Shown here piece after piece: positions 1 through 8,872 of a stretch of 64,000 nt of DNA (position 1 is the stretch's first letter; every line of letters begins with the position of its first letter). The notes under the pieces are model-generated. The model made no database searches. It was given only the letters and a program-made list of their open reading frames with translations, and was not told where the DNA came from. This DNA comes from Ananas comosus. Its lineage: Eukaryota; Streptophyta; Magnoliopsida; Poales; Bromeliaceae. Location: the NCBI RefSeq assembly GCF_001540865.1, contig NC_033622.1, positions 5,878,852 to 5,942,851 of the forward strand, in the 5' to 3' direction. The position numbers were made by a program, and so were the translations under genes.

Positions 1-441
1 CAGATAACCCACCAAATTGCCGCCAACTTGGTTAAAATATTTGATCTCGTTACAGCCTCGGGAATGTCCGAGAACTGTGTCCAAAGCTGTCGTACATCCC
101 CCTCATCCGAATCCGCCTCCACTAAGGCTCCTACTTTAAAACGGAGAAATCTGACAACGATACAGTCGTGGAAAAGGTGATCAGCTGTTTCGGGTAGTAG
201 CACACAGAACCTGCAGTGCTGCTCCACAATGCACCCTCGACGAAGCAGTCTGTCTGCCGTAGGTAATCTGAGAGAGAGAAACTGTTGTTTACAGGAGAAC
301 GTTAGTAAGAGTAATTGAAGGGAGATAGTACTCTGCTAGTCAAACGTTTTCACATGGCAACGTAGATTGTTACTGAGCAATATGAAGTTGCCTACTTTTA
401 TTAATTTCCCATCTAGATTGCCGGTTTTTGAATACTCATGT
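1..441 (-). mobile_element. LINE ORF2 C-terminal part (zf-RVT), runs off the left edge
   Basis: The reverse complement of about 290 down to 1 reads as the reverse-transcriptase zinc-binding (zf-RVT) domain found at the C-terminus of plant LINE ORF2. It shows LPTADRLLRRG, then CRFC, then an ETADHLFHDC segment. From about 424 to 320 another frame reads as the region that normally precedes this domain, ending LLSNNLRCHVKTF, so at least one frameshift and stop are present. The piece has the same strand and the expected order to be the 3' part of the LINE at 8873-14700. About 1 kb of ORF2 between the two would be missing. It abuts the (AT)n tract at 450. Confidence 0.8.
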
Positions 442-446
442 TATCC

Positions 447-449
<3 letters not shown>

Positions 450-516
<67 letters not shown>
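450..516. repeat. (AT)n microsatellite at the block junction
   Basis: This is an uninterrupted TA dinucleotide tract of about 67 bases. It separates LINE sequence in normal orientation (left) from sequence that is readable only as an in-place complement (right). A TA tract looks alike in every reading direction, so the exact junction cannot be placed inside it. Confidence 0.95.
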
Positions 517-520
<4 letters not shown>

Positions 521-540
521 TGCTTTTAAAACGATTTTCC

Positions 541-772
541 TGTCGTAGATGGTGCTACAGGTGCCAACCCGCGTGCCCGGCTTCGTTATCGTCGCAACGA
601 TTTTTGCGCTTGCGGTGCTCCTTCCGCGTTCCCCTACGGAGGAGGATGGCGCCTGTAGCATGAGGGGAGCGGGCAGGGGTCGCGGAGGAGAAGCGGAGGA
701 GGAGGAGGAGGAGGCGTGGTATTTAGGGGGAGAGGTGGGAGGATGAAGGGATAGGCGGAGGAGAGGCGAGGG
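541..772. promoter_or_regulatory. NRAMP upstream/5' leader (complement-only)
   Basis: Complemented in place, this GC-rich stretch becomes a pyrimidine-rich leader in front of the NRAMP start codon. A CATAAAT element lies at 719-725, and CCTCCTCC-type runs are typical of plant 5' leaders. No coding sequence is seen. The plus- and minus-strand open frames here are shadows of GC-rich repeats. Promoter assignment is inferred from position only. Confidence 0.4.
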
Positions 773-3700
773 TACCGGCTTTTGCTCCTCCTCCGCCGCC
801 GCCGCCGCCTCCTCCTCGAGAGGGATGAGGGGTAGGTTGGGGAGCTTAGGTTCGCGGCGCAACGCTTGCTTCTGCTACTACCGCTCCTCGCGCGCATGCT
901 CCGCTCCCTCTTTTAGCACCACCGCCAGCTACCGCTCCCCCTTCCCCTGCTCCTGCGCCTGCTTCTCCCTCCGCCGCCGCCCCCTAGACAAGGCGGTAAA
1001 AGTACCGCCTTCGATACCGAGAAGTGCCCCGGCCCCAAGGACTACTCGTAGCGCAAGAATCTAGGCCCCTTAAACCTCCCCCTAGACGTTCGCCCCCGCT
1101 AGCGCCCCATGAGCGAGGACACCGACGACGACACCCGCTGCCGCTACCCCGAGGACTAGGTCTACGAGAGCCGCTCCGAACCGCAGCGGTGCCCCGCCGT
1201 GGAGCGCCTCGAGACGGCGCTCCTCATGGGGTGCACCCGCGCGGAGCGCGAGACCAAGTACCGGCTCCAGCGGTACTAGCCCCGGCTATAGGTCCTCCAC
1301 TAGCCCTCGCGGTAGCGGTAATTCTAGGATTCGTCTCCCAAAGAGGGGGAGACCCGACCCCAGCAGTAGTGGCGGTACCTGACCACTCTTGTAGTGAAGA
1401 GGGGGAGATAACGTGCTTAGTCGAGAATAAAACAATAAGAACAACACCTAGATGATACTTCTAGAGTAAAAGCAAACTTAAAGGCTTAAACGTCGTCTAT
1501 TAGCTAATTCTAGAAAGAAGAAGAGATCAACCAATGTTAGACTCCCAAAATCTTTCTACGAAGGATTCTAAGACGTTAAAAAGAGACGAAAGCAACAAAA
1601 CAGCTGTGAGGTCCAGATATCAATCGGGAAAAACGACCGTAACTATCCTTCTGAAGCTCTAAGTTTGGATAGAAGAAGCTCGGATATCATAAAACTACCT
1701 TTAAAAATTGGGAACTTTATCAGGTACATAGTCAGTTTTATAGGTTCATTTAACAACCGTAATCGAGATATGTAGTGAGAAATTAGCAAATTACCACAAT
1801 CTTTTATATTTTATAGACACGATACCTTACCTGCTAAAAAACTTTCAGTAAGTTTATTACTATTTAAACAAATAAAATTAGATCGGCGTCTCAGAAAACA
1901 AATAGAACAAAATCAATTGAAGTATAGATGCTTCAACTTCACCAACGTTAACATACTTTCTTCCTTTACGGTATGAAGCAGAACACGTACAACCTAACTA
2001 GAATAAAAACCGAGAAATAGTTAGGTAGTTCTACTTCTGTTTAGGAATTTAATTTTCATCAAAGGAATTAAGAGGTCGAATTGATAAAGGCATAAACCAT
2101 CTATAAAACATCGTAACGAGAATTAAATGCACAAATTCGACGTTAGATTTTCCATCAAGAATAAAATTCAACAAACAATAACTCTCTGTCAGTACTTTTA
2201 AATAGTTAAGTAACTAGGGTAATTTAGAAACTCGACAGGTGATCAACTTACACATAAAACCCCTCTTCAGAATTTACAAACACCACTTAAACCAGAACAA
2301 CTCCTCGATAAATAATACATACCCAATAAAAAGCCCGACTTATCATAAAAAAAGATAAGTCGTGTCACAAAAGGCTCTGCAGTATTGGTACACTACACAA
2401 TACACTATCAATAAGGATGATATGACAAAGACACTAACAAAAAGATGAAAAGGGACATGAAAGCAATATACGGTATTAAAAGGCAACACCTCCGGAATAG
2501 GAGCAGTGAAATACCGTCGAAGTAAAAAGACAAAGAACTCTTGATACCTCATTCCTTTGATCTTCGACATAAACGGGAAGAGTAACGTTGTTACCGGAAA
2601 AGGAAACGAACCTACAAACCACTTTAGTTTGGATCACCTTTTCTCGAAGAGTACCCATTCGTGGATTGACGTTATTGATAAACATAAAAGTGGAAGTTGA
2701 TGACGACATGAAAGAATTAAGTAAGAAGATTTTGAGATCAACTAGGTAAAAAACAAGCTATCCATAAAATTAAGGTTTTAACCCGAGTTTTTGGTATTCC
2801 GTTCGGCAACCACAACAGCCGACACAATAATACGGGGTGTTACAGAAGGATGTAAGTCGAGAACATGTCAGTTCTTTTCAGTTAGGTTTCTTTCTTTGGG
2901 CATAAGCACTTCGGTAATCTATAATGAGTTAGCTCCGCTGACATCGGAACTAACAGAGGAAGTACTAATTAGATAAACACTGTTGTCAAAAACGTTTTCC
3001 TAAAATACCATGATTTCTTCGGCCCTCATATCCAGAACTTTTACGACCTGTCATAGACGTTTTCTTTAAACCACCCCCCGACAAGGGATAAGAAATGTAT
3101 ACCCCTCAACCCAATAATCGACGACCCGTTTCATCATGCTATTGCCCGTGAATACGACCTGTTAAATATTACCCGCCCAAGAACTTAGAAGCTAACTTCT
3201 TTACCCAATCCAGCAACTAGTGATCTTCGAAACGTTAACACGGCTGATAGTAACACCGAGACAAGAAACTGTCTAGACTGAGACGTGACCTATGAGATTT
3301 ACTCACCGAATTACACGAGGTTAGTCAAGTCTAGGGTAAACGGGAACAAGGCGACGACTGGAACCATAGTTTCCTCGTTCAATACCCTCATAAATTTTAA
3401 CCATGGTTGTGAGTTCATTCACTATAGGTTCTAAAGATAAGATAATCCATAAAAGAATAAACGATTTTGACATGTCTGGAATGGACTTGTTATTGTGTCA
3501 AACTTTGTCCGTATTTAACCTTTCAAAGCGAAAATCAGAAAATGGTTGATTGGAAAGTAACAAAAACCAAAGTATTTCAAGATAAATCAAGATAGCAAAA
3601 GATACCTTTCCAGTTTTAATTTACTAAAAGCAGTTTTTTTTTCAATATTTTGTTGAACAGTTTATTATCTTATAAGATAATCTAATGTTTTTTTATAAGA

Positions 3701-4510
3701 TAATCTAATGTTTTAAAAGCTATTTTTTACAACGTTTGAAAAATTCCAATACAACTGATCAACTTTGAAAATTTAAGTAAACAAACGTTTCTCAGTTTTT
3801 GTACGTACGGTATCGAATTGATTTTCATAAACACAAGAAACCTCCACGCGTAAGTAGTAATTTAATATACGAACAGCTACATCTGTCATCTGATTAATTT
3901 TTATTGTATCTGTTTAGATCAAGGAAATAAGTACATAGAATAGTACGAAAATTTTACCTAAAGGTTACTAGAGACGGATAAAAATATGTCATCAAATACA
4001 AACAAAAACTTTTTGAATATAACTTCTTTAAACAACGATCAATCTGTCGTGTGTGATATATTATTTAAATCGTTAAACCTAAAAAAAATTTTTTTTCGAA
4101 TACGTTATATAATAGACCAAAGTTAGTAAATAATTATTGTTACCGTTCATCTGATCTAATCGAACTGGGCATACTTATAATACGAAGCGTACAGAAAATA
4201 AAAAACTACCCGTCTAAAATAAACAAAATTGCACAGGTATATATGTAAGAAACTTCAAGAGTAAGTAGAAACCACAAAAACAAAAACAAAAACATACATC
4301 TAACATTGGACCTACCAGCGACGAAATAACTATTATTAATTACCGATGGAGAACAACCTAAAGAAGAGAAGACTTTATGCACCGGACAACGAACCGAGAA
4401 AACAGAGACGTCGATATCGATAAATACGGAGTAAATATTAAATAGAGTAAGAGGCGCCGTCACTCAAAAGTTGAGCCGAAAAGAGTCTTTAGGCTTTCTC
4501 TAAGAATACT
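773..4510. CDS. NRAMP: NRAMP divalent metal transporter, four exons, readable only as in-place complement
   Basis: Read as the base-by-base complement from left to right. Exons are 773-1383, 2519-2655, 2763-3415 and 4301-4510, 1611 nt in all (536 residues plus TGA). Every intron begins GT and ends AG and all phases match. The start has a strong context (CCCATGGCC). The protein has an acidic N-terminus, then WRKLWLFTGPGF and DPGN (about 97-100) in the first membrane segment, MPHN (about 273-276) in the sixth, and the family transport signature GQSSTITGTYAGQ (about 371-383). It ends with an INGYLLLDFFSSE segment. NRAMPs are proton-coupled Mn/Fe transporters of plant endomembranes or plasma membrane. 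Length and the SRGFLPLWAGVVIT segment fit the NRAMP2/3/4/5 plant clade, best NRAMP2-like. The gene looks intact and functional apart from its impossible orientation. Confidence 0.94.
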
Positions 4511-6154
4511 AATCTTAAATCTTCCTATCACTGTATCACTTGAGGAGAGAGGCAGTGGCCTTACATCTCTCGTATTCAAACTTAATGGTAATAAAAACCC
4601 TATGTCCGCTGTAATATGTCGTTTCTATACTTTATAGCTTCTCATACCGGAGAACATAAAGGTAGGTTGTTCCTGAGTGTCTTACGTCGTTATCTGATTT
4701 AATGTCCTGGGGGAATGTTAATAGCTCAAAAAGAAAAAAGGTAGTACTCTATGACTATGAACATATAGTGGGAGTGTGGAGGAAGGACGTACAAGGCGGA
4801 TCTTTCTGCATAACGATTACCTCATCTTACCTCCGATGTTAACAAGTCCCCCTTTCATACCGCCTATGTATTAAAAACCTCCCCCCGTACATCTTCCCGA
4901 AAAGAACATAAAACCTTATTATTTCACACCGTCGCTTTAATACACTTGCCTTTAAAACCGAATGAGCCGACGACACAACTTCGTCGGTTATAAAAACATT
5001 ATTATGTACAATATAAAGTGAAGAAAGCCAACATTGTCTAAGTACAGTAGTCGACTCGGTTAAGTATATCGGTACATGATTTATCCATTAAGACCTGATG
5101 TAGTAATATCTCATAATAACGGAAACGGATTTATGACATACAGTAATGAAAAAGGACATTCTTAAACTTGTCAACACCTTCTCTTCTTGCTATGACCTTC
5201 TCCTTATTCGTTTAATATAAACAAACGGCTCGGACGATAGTAGAGTTACGAACCAATGGCTTGTAAAGTTCAAATAAGAGCTTAGTGTACCTAGCAAATA
5301 TAACGTGCGTAAAGTAAAAAGGAGAATAAAGCTGAACATAAACCCATAAAGAAAAGAAAAGTAAAGTGAACGGCGCCATTTGACCAAGGCAAGACGTACA
5401 GATACGTCAAAGGTCTACAACACAATTGTTATTAAGCTAAAGTACAATCCGAACGCGCTCCCTCTTTCGGGTATGCATACATGGTTTTGACCCAGAACCC
5501 AGTGTCCTCCCAGGTACATTCGACACCCCGGTGTTGGAGCAAAGGGTTGAACATCGGGTCGAAGAAGCAGCTGACCTACTTTGTCTTCTAAGAGCGACAC
5601 AACGTTTCGTTTACGTTTGTTGTTATAACGGAGTCCATAGTTGACGAATCGATATATACTAATAGATTAAACTAGATTAAACGAAGCTAGCATAGTAATA
5701 AGTAATTGCTCCAGTAACAATGATAGATACGTAGTTTAAATGATTTACTATTATTTTAAGTTATTTAGTAGAGAGTAAGTTTAAAAACAAACAAACAAAA
5801 AAAAAAAAAATATTGATTTTCGCTAGCTGGCCCATGTAGTGTTCAAGTAAATATAATAATAGAAAATTGTCGATCCTTTCTATTTTCTCCTCCGATCGAT
5901 CTCCGATATTCACCACCGTCACCCCTCACTATGAAATTGATCTAAGCGGCACCGTGCCCAAGAAACATGGAACGACGGAGAAGTTCATCCCTTGTTTTGG
6001 ATCGATTTCACCAAGTGCACTTGCTGAGCGCATTACGCATGTATTAGTGGCTTAATTTACTAGAATTAACTTTCTATGCAATTGGGACACCGAGAAAAGA
6101 AGTCGTCTTTTCCGAAACCACGACCGGAAAAGAAAAGAATTAAAAACATTCCGT
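4511..6154. other. Region between the convergent NRAMP and GASA genes (complement-only)
   Basis: In the true orientation this lies between the 3' ends of two converging genes and must hold both 3' UTRs. Read as complement, 5171-5555 is open for about 125 codons. In another frame a stretch of roughly 190 bases (about 5450-5630) is bounded by TTAG and CAG|GTATC and looks exon-like. I recognise no protein family in either. 5860-6055 is moderately GC-rich without a recognisable product. Confidence 0.4.
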
Positions 6155-6171
6155 TAATAAACTCGTGTTTT

Positions 6172-6332
6172 TGACCGGCAGGGATCTCGTTCACCGTTTC
6201 CCGAACTACCAACCATGGACTCTGGGTTCAAGCTTAGGATCAACTAAGTATAAAAGTCGATTCAAATAAAGATTTACTTTATTTGCTTCGCCCATCGCAC
6301 GATGGATAGAGAGAGTTTTTTTTTTTTTTTTA
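6172..6332. mobile_element. Au-like SINE, complement-only orientation
   Basis: Complemented in place, this is a full tRNA-derived SINE. It has a box A-like region, the box B GTTCGAATCC, the GAAGCGGGTAGCGTGCTACC segment and an A tail after TCTCTC. It matches the normally oriented copy at 33143-33300. A perfect 17-base target duplication flanks it (6155-6171 and 6333-6349). In neither conventional strand does the sequence resemble the family. Confidence 0.92.
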
Positions 6333-6635
6333 TAATAAACTCGTGTTTTAGTAAGTTGAGGATTCACGCTCTTAGTCTCAATGTTTTGCAGCTGAGAAAA
6401 TGTTAGATATTCTAGCTATTGTCACGTGTTCGCGCCAGCTTCTGAATAGGACTGCAGGCAATAGTAAATTTAAGACTTCGTTGAAGAGTATGTACCTTGA
6501 GAAGTAATTAGAAATAATTTGCAATTGTGTGCATGCATGCACGCATGTTTCGATCGATCGACGTACTTTCTACCACGTACCGCACGTACGTAGGTAGTTT
6601 GTACTTAATGCATGCATCCCTGTGCGCTATATGAA

Positions 6636-7114
6636 GATCCCCGTGAACCCCGCGGAGGACGCCGGCACCGGGCACTTGAACAGCGCCATCGTACCCGTGG
6701 ACAGGAACAACGGCATCCAGGGCCCCCCGTGCGTGGCCGTGAGGAGCGTCGTGTCGGGCGTCATGAACTCCGTGGCGAGGACGAGCGAGCGGAAGCTCGT
6801 GGAGTGGAACGTAAAAGGTAACGTCTTACGACGCGTTGAGTAAGTGCGTGGTAGCTAGTGGTGTTTAATATGTATGTATATATATATATATATATATACA
6901 CTGTGTGCGTCGAACAATTAATCAACAATGATGGATCGATCCATGTGGATTAACAATTACTTTCTTATATATATAGAATTGTTTCTTAAGTTTTTTTGTT
7001 TTTTTCGCCTCCTTGCTGTGGACTTGGTCGGTACCACCGAACCTTTACTAGTCTCCGGTTCTCCTCCTCCTCCTCCTCCTCCTCCTCCCCATTGCGCCAC
7101 ATCTCCTCGAAGTA
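6636..7114. CDS. GASA: GASA/snakin cysteine-rich secreted peptide, two exons, readable only right to left without complementing
   Basis: Read from high to low coordinates as the literal bases. Exon 1 is 7114 to 7021 and exon 2 is 6829 to 6636. The 191-base intron begins GTGTCG and ends GCGCAG. The product has 95 residues: a signal peptide with a run of leucines, a short linker ending MAGSAF, then a domain with twelve cysteines, the hallmark of the GASA family. It contains [21 protein letters not shown] and ends RPKCP, closest in style to snakin-1. GASA peptides are small secreted, gibberellin-responsive proteins acting in growth and defence. The GASA gene converges on the NRAMP gene. A TATA element lies about 80 bases upstream. 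It looks intact except for the impossible orientation. Confidence 0.94.
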
Positions 7115-7194
7115 CTAAGAGGAACATCCATCATATCTCAATTACACCCTACTAGCCAAACCACTAGTTCGACTCCTCGATCTCCGAACAAATT

Positions 7195-7236
7195 ATAAAT
7201 ATCCACACTCTACCTCTATATATATATATATATATA

Positions 7237-7264
<28 letters not shown>
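7195..7264. promoter_or_regulatory. GASA TATA box and adjacent (TA)n/(CT)n tract (complement-only)
   Basis: Read right to left, TATAAATA occupies 7202-7195, about 80 bases before the GASA start codon, the usual spacing for a plant core promoter plus short leader. Further upstream lie a TA tract (about 7218-7238) and a CT tract (7238-7264). CT-rich tracts near start sites are common in plants. Confidence 0.5.
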
Positions 7265-7267
<3 letters not shown>

Positions 7268-7826
7268 TCACCATTGACCATTAATTAGTTCCAAGGAATC
7301 GAGTCGTCCCCAAACCGTAGACTTTCCGACTCGGTCTTCCGAACTTACTCCCACTACTAATTCATTCCGTGCTATGTCATGTCATGCTTCGTAGCAAATT
7401 ATTAATCATGACAGTTTATTTTTGTTTGAATAAGTGTTATATAACAAATTAATCAAGAAATAAACGTTTAATTCGAAATAATCCAATATAACTAATATAT
7501 TAAAAACGATTTAGAGTTACCAAGTGGACGCAGGTGAAGGAGTAATTCCTCAAGAGGTTCTCTCTTTTTTTTTTTGTTTTTGTTTTAATAAATAGAAACT
7601 CTTACATCCTGCGTCCTTACACAGTTTCGAAAGTTCCCCTTCTTCGTACTTATTCGTACTTACTATACTCGCGTGCGCTCACCCCAGGCACAACGAAACG
7701 AACGAAAAATTCGATGGCAGAGTCCTCACGTTAAAGCGCTGTGGCTGCCCGATCCGAAATTATTCTCACGCGTGAGGGTAAAGACAAAAGACCTCGAGCT
7801 AGCAAACTAGGGTGAACTCAAAGTAT
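7265..7826. other. Upstream region of GASA, nothing recognised
   Basis: This is sequence of the complement-only block in front of the GASA promoter. I see no coding frame or repeat that I can name in any of the four possible readings. Confidence 0.4.
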
Positions 7827-7841
7827 ATATCCGAACTCAAA

Positions 7842-8005
7842 AAAAAAAAAAAAAAAAAAAACTCTCTCTATCCATCGTGCGATGGACGAAGCAAATAAAA
7901 TAAATTTTTATTTGAATCAATCTCTACATTTAGTTGATTCTAAGCTTGAACCCAGAGCTTATGGTTGGTAGTTTGAAAAATGGTGAACGATATCCTTGCC
8001 AGCCA
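7842..8005. mobile_element. Au-like SINE, reversed-not-complemented orientation
   Basis: Read right to left without complementing, this is a SINE of the same family as 6172-6332, 33143-33300 and 36706-36885. The A tail is at the low-coordinate end as read in the window. A 15-base target duplication with one mismatch flanks it (7827-7841 and 8006-8020). It shows that the impossible orientation continues to at least 8020. Confidence 0.9.
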
Positions 8006-8020
8006 ATATCCGGACTCAAA

Positions 8021-8871
8021 GCTATTGATATATATATATACATGTGGAAGTATACAACAGAAGGCAAACTACTATGTAGTTGTCCAGTATACGAAGTGTG
8101 TGCCTCGATAGGAATACTTGGTTACCCGTATGTAACCCGGCTACCCGAGGAACGTAATAATAATAACGCAACGAAATAAAAATTTGACCCGATTTACCGG
8201 CTAATATACGAATCGAAAAAAAGTCGAGTGATAGAGTATACATCTAATTATCTATTCAATAGAAGGCTTGTATTATAACGCAAAGCGATAAAAGACGTAA
8301 GGGTAGCTTCTTCTTATGTCTTTGTATAAGGATATATATGTATACGAAAATAGAGTTGATTTAAAATAGACTATCGCAGTCTATTTAGAGTTATGGTTTG
8401 ATCCCGAATTAGTCAACCCCACGTCGATTCATTAACCACCACTAGATTATCCGGATCCGGATACAGGTTCGGGTAGATTTATAACGAGGAGTATGATAGT
8501 CCGGAAAGCCCGGATGCTCGTAAACGTAGGCGCAGCCGCCGCCTCTACTTGGTCTGAAAGTCCACACAAACCATCAATACTTGTCACTGAAAAGACTTGA
8601 GCTGTAACGAGCATCAAGCGTGCCTCAGTACTGAAGGATAGCATATACTTCACTCTAGCTCCTGACTGAACTCTGCCTACCATGTACTTAACCTCTCGTG
8701 TCTAGTCCGTGAAGAGGCACTCTGAAGTTTCTTCTGCTTGTCCGTCCGCTAGAGGCACGGTCAGTGCCTAAGATAACAAAATGCATGCGTCATTTTTAAG
8801 CTTGTTAATATTACCTTTTCTTTGACTATGTTGGCTTAAATAAGGTCACGAGAAACAAGAGACACCTGGTT
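8021..8871. other. Rest of complement-only block, unassigned
   Basis: No known family is recognised. Complemented in place, 8380-8530 resembles a plant promoter with GGCCTA/AAGCCCAT-type motifs. 8633-8794 is open for about 53 codons and ends in TAA, with a polar, charged C-terminus-like composition. The latter could be the last exon of an unknown gene. The evidence is weak. Confidence 0.3.
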
Positions 8872-8872
8872 N
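8872..8872. other. Ambiguous base n at the right block junction
   Basis: A single n sits exactly where minus-strand LINE ORF2 homology stops (after NKTELYHLGITA) and complement-only sequence begins. It probably marks a join between two assembled pieces. Confidence 0.8.

Larger units (their letters stand above)
450..8871. other. Block written as complement without reversal (impossible orientation)
   Basis: Neither the plus strand nor the reverse complement of this block carries a credible gene. Complementing each base in place, without reversing, reveals a full NRAMP gene with correct GT..AG introns. Reading right to left without complementing reveals a full GASA gene. Two SINEs with target-site duplications are also present in these forms. 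The right edge fits the single n at 8872 exactly, because the LINE reading frame is intact up to that base. The left edge is at or near 450-541. No inversion or transposition gives this result, because it would need 5'-5' and 3'-3' joins. Confidence 0.95.

Noticed and set aside
413..897. Open frames of 65-149 codons on both strands around the TA tract and GC-rich leader
   Set aside because: They are products of the (TA)n tract (tyrosine-isoleucine runs) and GC-rich repeats. The region is complement-only leader of NRAMP.
5867..6055. 62-codon plus-strand frame
   Set aside because: It lies inside the complement-only block, so a plus-strand reading is meaningless. No motif was recognised.
6612..6843. 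GC-rich plus-strand frames of 69-73 codons
   Set aside because: They are shadows. The same bases read right to left give the twelve-cysteine GASA domain, which is decisive.
8826..8871. Continuation of LINE ORF2 beyond the n
   Set aside because: The last residues after the ambiguous base do not resemble LINE protein and belong to the complement-only block.
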